A DNA stretch of 64,000 bases, taken from Spirosoma sordidisoli. Its GTDB lineage: Bacteria > Bacteroidota > Bacteroidia > Cytophagales > Spirosomataceae. Positions 60,247 to 64,000 of the stretch are shown piece by piece; position 1 is the stretch's first letter; each line of letters begins with the position of its first letter. A program made the translations under genes and the position numbers. The DNA lies in assembly GCF_004138325.1 (NCBI RefSeq), contig NZ_SBLB01000001.1:868001-932000 (forward strand), read 5' to 3'. The notes below the pieces were generated by a model, which worked only from the letters and a program-made list of their open reading frames with translations, made no database searches and was not told the DNA's origin.

Positions 60247-61602
60247 ATGAAACGATTAATTGCACTTTGCTTAGTTTTTGCGCTCGGCACCTCCCTAACC
60301 GGATGGGCACAGACGCAACCCCAGCCCCCCGCCCCGGGCGGTTTTCGGCTGAAAGACTGTATCGACTACGGACTGAAGAATTTTGGCAGCGTTCGGCTGG
60401 CGCAATATCAGGTAGAAACCGCCGATCAGCAGGCGCGGCAGGCCCTGGGTCAGTATCTGCCTCAGGTCAGCGCTACAGGAACATCTATCAACAACGTCAA
60501 ACTGCAGCAGAGCGTCGTTCCGGCGGGGGTGTTCGGCCCCGAGCCGCGGGTGTTCATCATTGGGCAGAAGTACCAGACCAACCTGACGGCTCAGGCCAGC
60601 CAGACCCTGTTCGACAGGTCGCTGCTGCTGGGCATCAAAGCCAACAAGCCGAACCAGCAGCTGGCCGCCCTGAATACCCGCCAGACGCAGGAAGACGTGA
60701 TTTATAACATTACCAGCAACTACTACCAGGTATTCGTAGCCCAGCAGCAGATCGCGCTGCTTCGCGACAACCTCGAACGGACCCAGCAGGTGCTCAACAT
60801 CCTGAAGCTTCAGCGCGACAACGGGGTGATTCAGCCCGTCGATTATACCCGTACGGAGGTTAGCTACAACAGCACCCAGTCGCAGCTGACGCTGGCCGAG
60901 AACGATCTGAACCTGGCGCTGAACCGGCTCAAATACCAGATGGGTATGCCGCAGGAGCAGAATCTGGTGCTGTCGGACTCGACCCTGCTGACGCAGTTGC
61001 CCACCATCGATCAGGGGCAGTTCGACGCCAGCCGGCTGGTTTCGTTTCAGCAGGCCGAAACCAACCTGGCCCTCCAGAGCCTGCAATACCAGCGGATCAA
61101 AGCCGGGTACCTGCCCACGCTGAGCCTGACGGCCAACTACGGTACGGTGAACCTCGGCGCGCAGACCCTCGATCGTATTTTCAGCAACTTCGTCGGCTTC
61201 GGCAGCTTCGGGCTGCGGCTGAACATCCCCATTTTCGACGGATTCCAGCGTGACGCGCAGCTGAAGCAGCAACGGCTCACCCTGCTGACCCAGGAAGAGC
61301 AGCAGAAACTGAACGTGTCGGCCTACCGGCTTCAGTTCAACAACGCCCAGTCGCAGATTCAGCGGGCCCAGGTGAGCCTGCAAAACGACGATCGCAACGT
61401 AAAGCTGGCGCAGGAGGTTTATAACATTACCACCCTGCAATACAAACAGGGTACCAAACTGCTGACCGACCTCATCAACGCCGACAATTCGTACCGCGAG
61501 GCCCGTACCAACTACATCAACTCGCTGATCAATCTGTACCAGGCCCGGCTCGATCTCGAACAGTCGCAGGGCAGTCTCCTAAGCTTTTACAACCAACTCT
61601 GA
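60247..61602 (+). CDS. TolC-family outer membrane efflux protein
   Basis: 451 residues with a signal peptide (1-21). It has the internal duplication and long helices of TolC-like channels: GLKNFGSVRLAQYQVETADQQARQALGQYLPQVSA, and later TNLALQSLQYQRIKAGYLPTLSLTANYG and RQARLDLEQSQGSLL-type ends. It forms the outer membrane exit of the tripartite pump made with the next two genes. 23 bp to the adaptor gene. Confidence 0.93.
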   Translation: MKRLIALCLVFALGTSLTGWAQTQPQPPAPGGFRLKDCIDYGLKNFGSVRLAQYQVETADQQARQALGQYLPQVSATGTSINNVKLQQSVVPAGVFGPEPRVFIIGQKYQTNLTAQASQTLFDRSLLLGIKANKPNQQLAALNTRQTQEDVIYNITSNYYQVFVAQQQIALLRDNLERTQQVLNILKLQRDNGVIQPVDYTRTEVSYNSTQSQLTLAENDLNLALNRLKYQMGMPQEQNLVLSDSTLLTQLPTIDQGQFDASRLVSFQQAETNLALQSLQYQRIKAGYLPTLSLTANYGTVNLGAQTLDRIFSNFVGFGSFGLRLNIPIFDGFQRDAQLKQQRLTLLTQEEQQKLNVSAYRLQFNNAQSQIQRAQVSLQNDDRNVKLAQEVYNITTLQYKQGTKLLTDLINADNSYREARTNYINSLINLYQARLDLEQSQGSLLSFYNQL

Positions 61603-61625
61603 GCAATACAACCGATTTATAGATC

Positions 61626-62681
61626 ATGAAAAAGACAACGCTCATCGTCGTCGCAGCCATACTCGCCATAACCGGTCTGATTGGCTTCCGCCTGGCTTCC
61701 AACAAAAAGAAGATCGACGAGCAGAAAAAGCCCGCGGTCCTGACCAACGTGGCCATTCCGGTTACCGTAGCGCCGGTTGCCGAAGGTACCGTTAGCCAGC
61801 AGCTCGTTAAAACGGGCAACCTGATTCCGTACAAGGAGGCCGACATCATTGCCACCACGGCCGGTAAGGTCACCAGAGTGAATTTCAATCTGGGTTCATC
61901 GGTGCGCGAAGGGGCTACGCTGGTTCAGTTCGACAACCGGCTGAAGGAACTCTCGCTGGAGGCCACCCAGCTTTCCATTGACCGGCTGAAGAAAGACGTA
62001 ACGCGGTACAACACCCTGCTGGCCGGTAACGCCACCACCGAAATTCAGGTGAACGAGACCAAATACAATTACGAAAACGCCGTTAACCAGGCCGAGCAGA
62101 TCAAAAAACAGATCGCCGATGCCAACGTAAAATCGCCCATCGGGGGTCGTATTGTCCAGAAAGACATCGAACCCGGCGAGTACATCACGGTTGGTAAAGT
62201 GCTGGGACGCGTGCTGGACGTAGCCCGGCTGAAAGTGCAGGTACCCGTTAACGAAAGCGACGTGTATCAGCTGCGCGAAGGGCAGGCCGTGAAAGTCTCG
62301 GCCGATGTTTTTCCGGGCCGGACCTTCAACGGTCGTATTTCGTACATCGCTCCGCAGGGCACCGAAGAGCATAACTACCCGGTCGAGATTACCATCGACC
62401 AGGCCGGCAGCCTGAAAGCCGGTACGTTCGTTAATGTTGACTTCTCGCAGAAATCGGCCCAGAAAGCCCTGCAGATTCCGCGGTCGGCCCTGGTCGAAAG
62501 TATCAAGAACCCCTACGTCTACGTCATTGCCGGCAACAAAGCCGTTCGGCGCACCATCCAGGTAGGTCGCGACTTTGGCGACACGATCGAAGTACTCAGC
62601 GGCCTCAACGCCGGCGAGCAGGTAGTTACGACGGGCCAGCTGAACCTCAGCGACGGCAAGCCGGTCCAAATCACCCAATAA
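61626..62681 (+). CDS. RND efflux periplasmic adaptor (membrane fusion protein)
   Basis: 351 residues. An N-terminal membrane anchor (5-25) is followed by a lipoyl-like half motif (ADIIATTAGKVTRVNFNLGSSVREGATLVQFDN), a helical hairpin, the second half (IGGRIVQKDIEPGEYITVGKVLGRVLD), a beta-barrel domain (PVNESDVYQLREGQAVKVSADVFPG) and a membrane-proximal domain. It links the inner membrane pump to TolC. 12 bp separate it from the pump gene. Confidence 0.94.
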   Translation: MKKTTLIVVAAILAITGLIGFRLASNKKKIDEQKKPAVLTNVAIPVTVAPVAEGTVSQQLVKTGNLIPYKEADIIATTAGKVTRVNFNLGSSVREGATLVQFDNRLKELSLEATQLSIDRLKKDVTRYNTLLAGNATTEIQVNETKYNYENAVNQAEQIKKQIADANVKSPIGGRIVQKDIEPGEYITVGKVLGRVLDVARLKVQVPVNESDVYQLREGQAVKVSADVFPGRTFNGRISYIAPQGTEEHNYPVEITIDQAGSLKAGTFVNVDFSQKSAQKALQIPRSALVESIKNPYVYVIAGNKAVRRTIQVGRDFGDTIEVLSGLNAGEQVVTTGQLNLSDGKPVQITQ

Positions 62682-62693
62682 CCAACAGCCCTC

Positions 62694-64000
62694 ATGTCTG
62701 TATCTGAAATAGCGGTTAAACGGCCCCTGCTGGTAACGACCATCTTTACGGTCCTGATCCTGTTCGGCGCCCTCAGTTACCAGCAGCTTTCCTACAACCT
62801 GCTGCCCAAGTTCGAAGCCAACGTCATCAGCGTGGTAACGACCTACCGGGGAGCCTCGGCCGACGAAGTAGAAACCAACGTAACCAAGCGGATTGAAGAA
62901 GCCCTGTCGGCGCTGGAAGGCCTCGACCGGATGACCTCCACCTCGCAGGAAGGCGCGTCGAGCGTGGTTATCCAGCTCAAGAACGGGGTCAACACCACCC
63001 TGGCCCAGCAGGATGCCCAGCGCAAGATCGAGCAGATCATCAACCTCCTGCCCGACCAGGCCGACCGCCCCATCCTGAATAAATTCTCGACCGACGAGAT
63101 TCCCGTACTGCGGATGGGCGTTACGGCCGACATGTCGCCGACGGCCCTTTACGACCTGATCGACAACGACATCAAACCCCAGCTCTCGAACGTGGCCGGG
63201 GTGGGTCAGGTCAACGTCATCGGCGGTAACGAACGCGAAATCCAGGTCAACGTCAACACCGAAAAGCTGCGCGGCTACGGCCTCTCGATCGGTCAGGTAT
63301 CCCAGGCCATCAACGCAGCCAACGCCAGCTACCCGGCGGGTCAGCTCGAAACCCGGCAGTCGCAGTACTCGATCCGCTTCGACGCGTCGGTGCAGACCGT
63401 CAAACGCCTGCGCGACCTGATCATAGCCCAGCGTAACGACGGCAGCCAGGTGCTGCTGAAAGACGTAGCCGAAGTCGTTGACGCCACGACCAAACCGACG
63501 GCCATCAACCACATCAACGCCCGGCCTTCGATTGGTTTGCAGATCCAGAAGCAGTCAGACGCCAACGCCGTATCGGTGAGCCAGCAGGCGCAGGTCAAAA
63601 TAGCGCAGCTGGAAAAGCAGTACAGCAAAGTAGGGCTCAAGTTCAATATCGCGTCGGACCAGTCGATCTACACCCTGGCGTCGGCCCACGCAGTTGTTGA
63701 GGATATGGGCCTGGCGGTGCTGATCGTATCGCTGGTGATGCTGCTGTTCCTGCACAGTTTCCGCTCGGCACTGTTCGTGCTGGTGGCGCTGCCGTCGTCC
63801 ATGATCCCGACCTTTGCGCTGATGTATATCATGGGTTTCTCGCTGAACCTCATGACGCTGATGGCCCTCTCGCTGGTTGTCGGTATCCTGGTCGATGACT
63901 CGATCGTGGTGCTGGAGAATATCAACCGCCACCTCGAAATGGGGAAAGACAAACGGCAGGCGGCCCTCGACGGCCGGAGCGAGATCGGCTTCACGGCACT
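62694..64000 (+). CDS. RND-family efflux pump (AcrB/HAE1-like), partial (runs off right edge)
   Basis: The frame is open from the ATG at 62694 to the window edge (435 codons), about the first 40% of a usual pump. Start EIAVKRPLLVTTIFTVLILFGALSYQQLSYNLLPKFEANVISV is the family signature (first helix and the following PxF/D segment). The porter domains follow, then helices 2-4, including VLIVSLVMLLFLHSFRSALFVLVALPSSMI and VVGILVDDSIVVLENINRH with the proton-relay Asp pair. It expels small compounds by proton exchange. Confidence 0.95.
   Translation, partial: MSVSEIAVKRPLLVTTIFTVLILFGALSYQQLSYNLLPKFEANVISVVTTYRGASADEVETNVTKRIEEALSALEGLDRMTSTSQEGASSVVIQLKNGVNTTLAQQDAQRKIEQIINLLPDQADRPILNKFSTDEIPVLRMGVTADMSPTALYDLIDNDIKPQLSNVAGVGQVNVIGGNEREIQVNVNTEKLRGYGLSIGQVSQAINAANASYPAGQLETRQSQYSIRFDASVQTVKRLRDLIIAQRNDGSQVLLKDVAEVVDATTKPTAINHINARPSIGLQIQKQSDANAVSVSQQAQVKIAQLEKQYSKVGLKFNIASDQSIYTLASAHAVVEDMGLAVLIVSLVMLLFLHSFRSALFVLVALPSSMIPTFALMYIMGFSLNLMTLMALSLVVGILVDDSIVVLENINRHLEMGKDKRQAALDGRSEIGFTA

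Noticed and set aside
61896..63512. 538-codon minus-strand open frame
   Set aside because: Antisense to the adaptor and pump genes, which are certain; it is a by-product of GC-rich codon use.

Overview
The window reads as a chromosomal segment of a GC-rich Bacteroidota bacterium, most likely a Cytophagales member close to Spirosoma. This is an inference from a SusC/SusD pair, type IX secretion (T9SS) C-terminal tails with a PorU-type sortase, LytS/LytTR signalling, TAnnTTTG-type -7 promoter boxes and few Shine-Dalgarno sequences. No rRNA, CRISPR array, transposase or integrase gene was found. There is one tRNA gene (Asp).

Left part (1-13 kb, all minus strand): a SusC - SusD - secreted cyanophycinase-like peptidase - two paralogous DoxX-like membrane proteins operon, the last gene running off the left edge. 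Upstream of it lies a six-gene operon of AGMO-like fatty acid hydroxylase, peroxiredoxin-like protein, ACT-domain protein, DUF1684, DUF4395 and a PhyH-type dioxygenase. From 13.3 to 23.5 kb is a complete L-rhamnose module: RhaT symporter, FGGY kinase, isomerase, fused aldolase/dehydrogenase, GntR regulator, and a divergent secreted GH78 alpha-L-rhamnosidase that would supply the sugar. From 23.7 to 42.6 kb are mostly ordinary genes: radical SAM/SPASM, GH13-like enzyme, flavin reductase, serine hydrolase, LytS/LytTR pair, TamB, TsaD, MOSC protein, alpha/beta hydrolase and a PAS protein.

At 42.8 kb a tRNA-Asp gene marks a sharp change to AT-rich DNA. The 5 kb behind it carry a cysteine desulfurase, an SF2 helicase, an ATPase cut off exactly at the helicase stop codon, and a DUF4007 protein. 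This looks like the remnant of a DNA phosphorothioation-type defence island. It ends in two very long perfect palindromes, one of which contains a near-copy of the tRNA-Asp 3' end.

From 48.3 to 55.2 kb come an AraC-type regulator, a DUF3494 (ice-binding-like) T9SS-exported protein, and a lasso peptide gene cluster. The cluster has a 48-residue precursor too short for standard gene calling, a PqqD-like B1, a B2 protease, an HPr-kinase-like lasso kinase, a nucleotidyltransferase and, on the other strand, an asparagine-synthetase-like cyclase. The predicted core ends in Ser, as expected for a substrate of a paeninodin-type C-terminal-serine kinase. This is the best candidate for an undescribed system here.

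Right part (55.4-64 kb): a lipoprotein, a PorU-like C25 peptidase, and a MarR-controlled TolC / membrane-fusion / RND efflux operon whose pump gene runs off the right edge.
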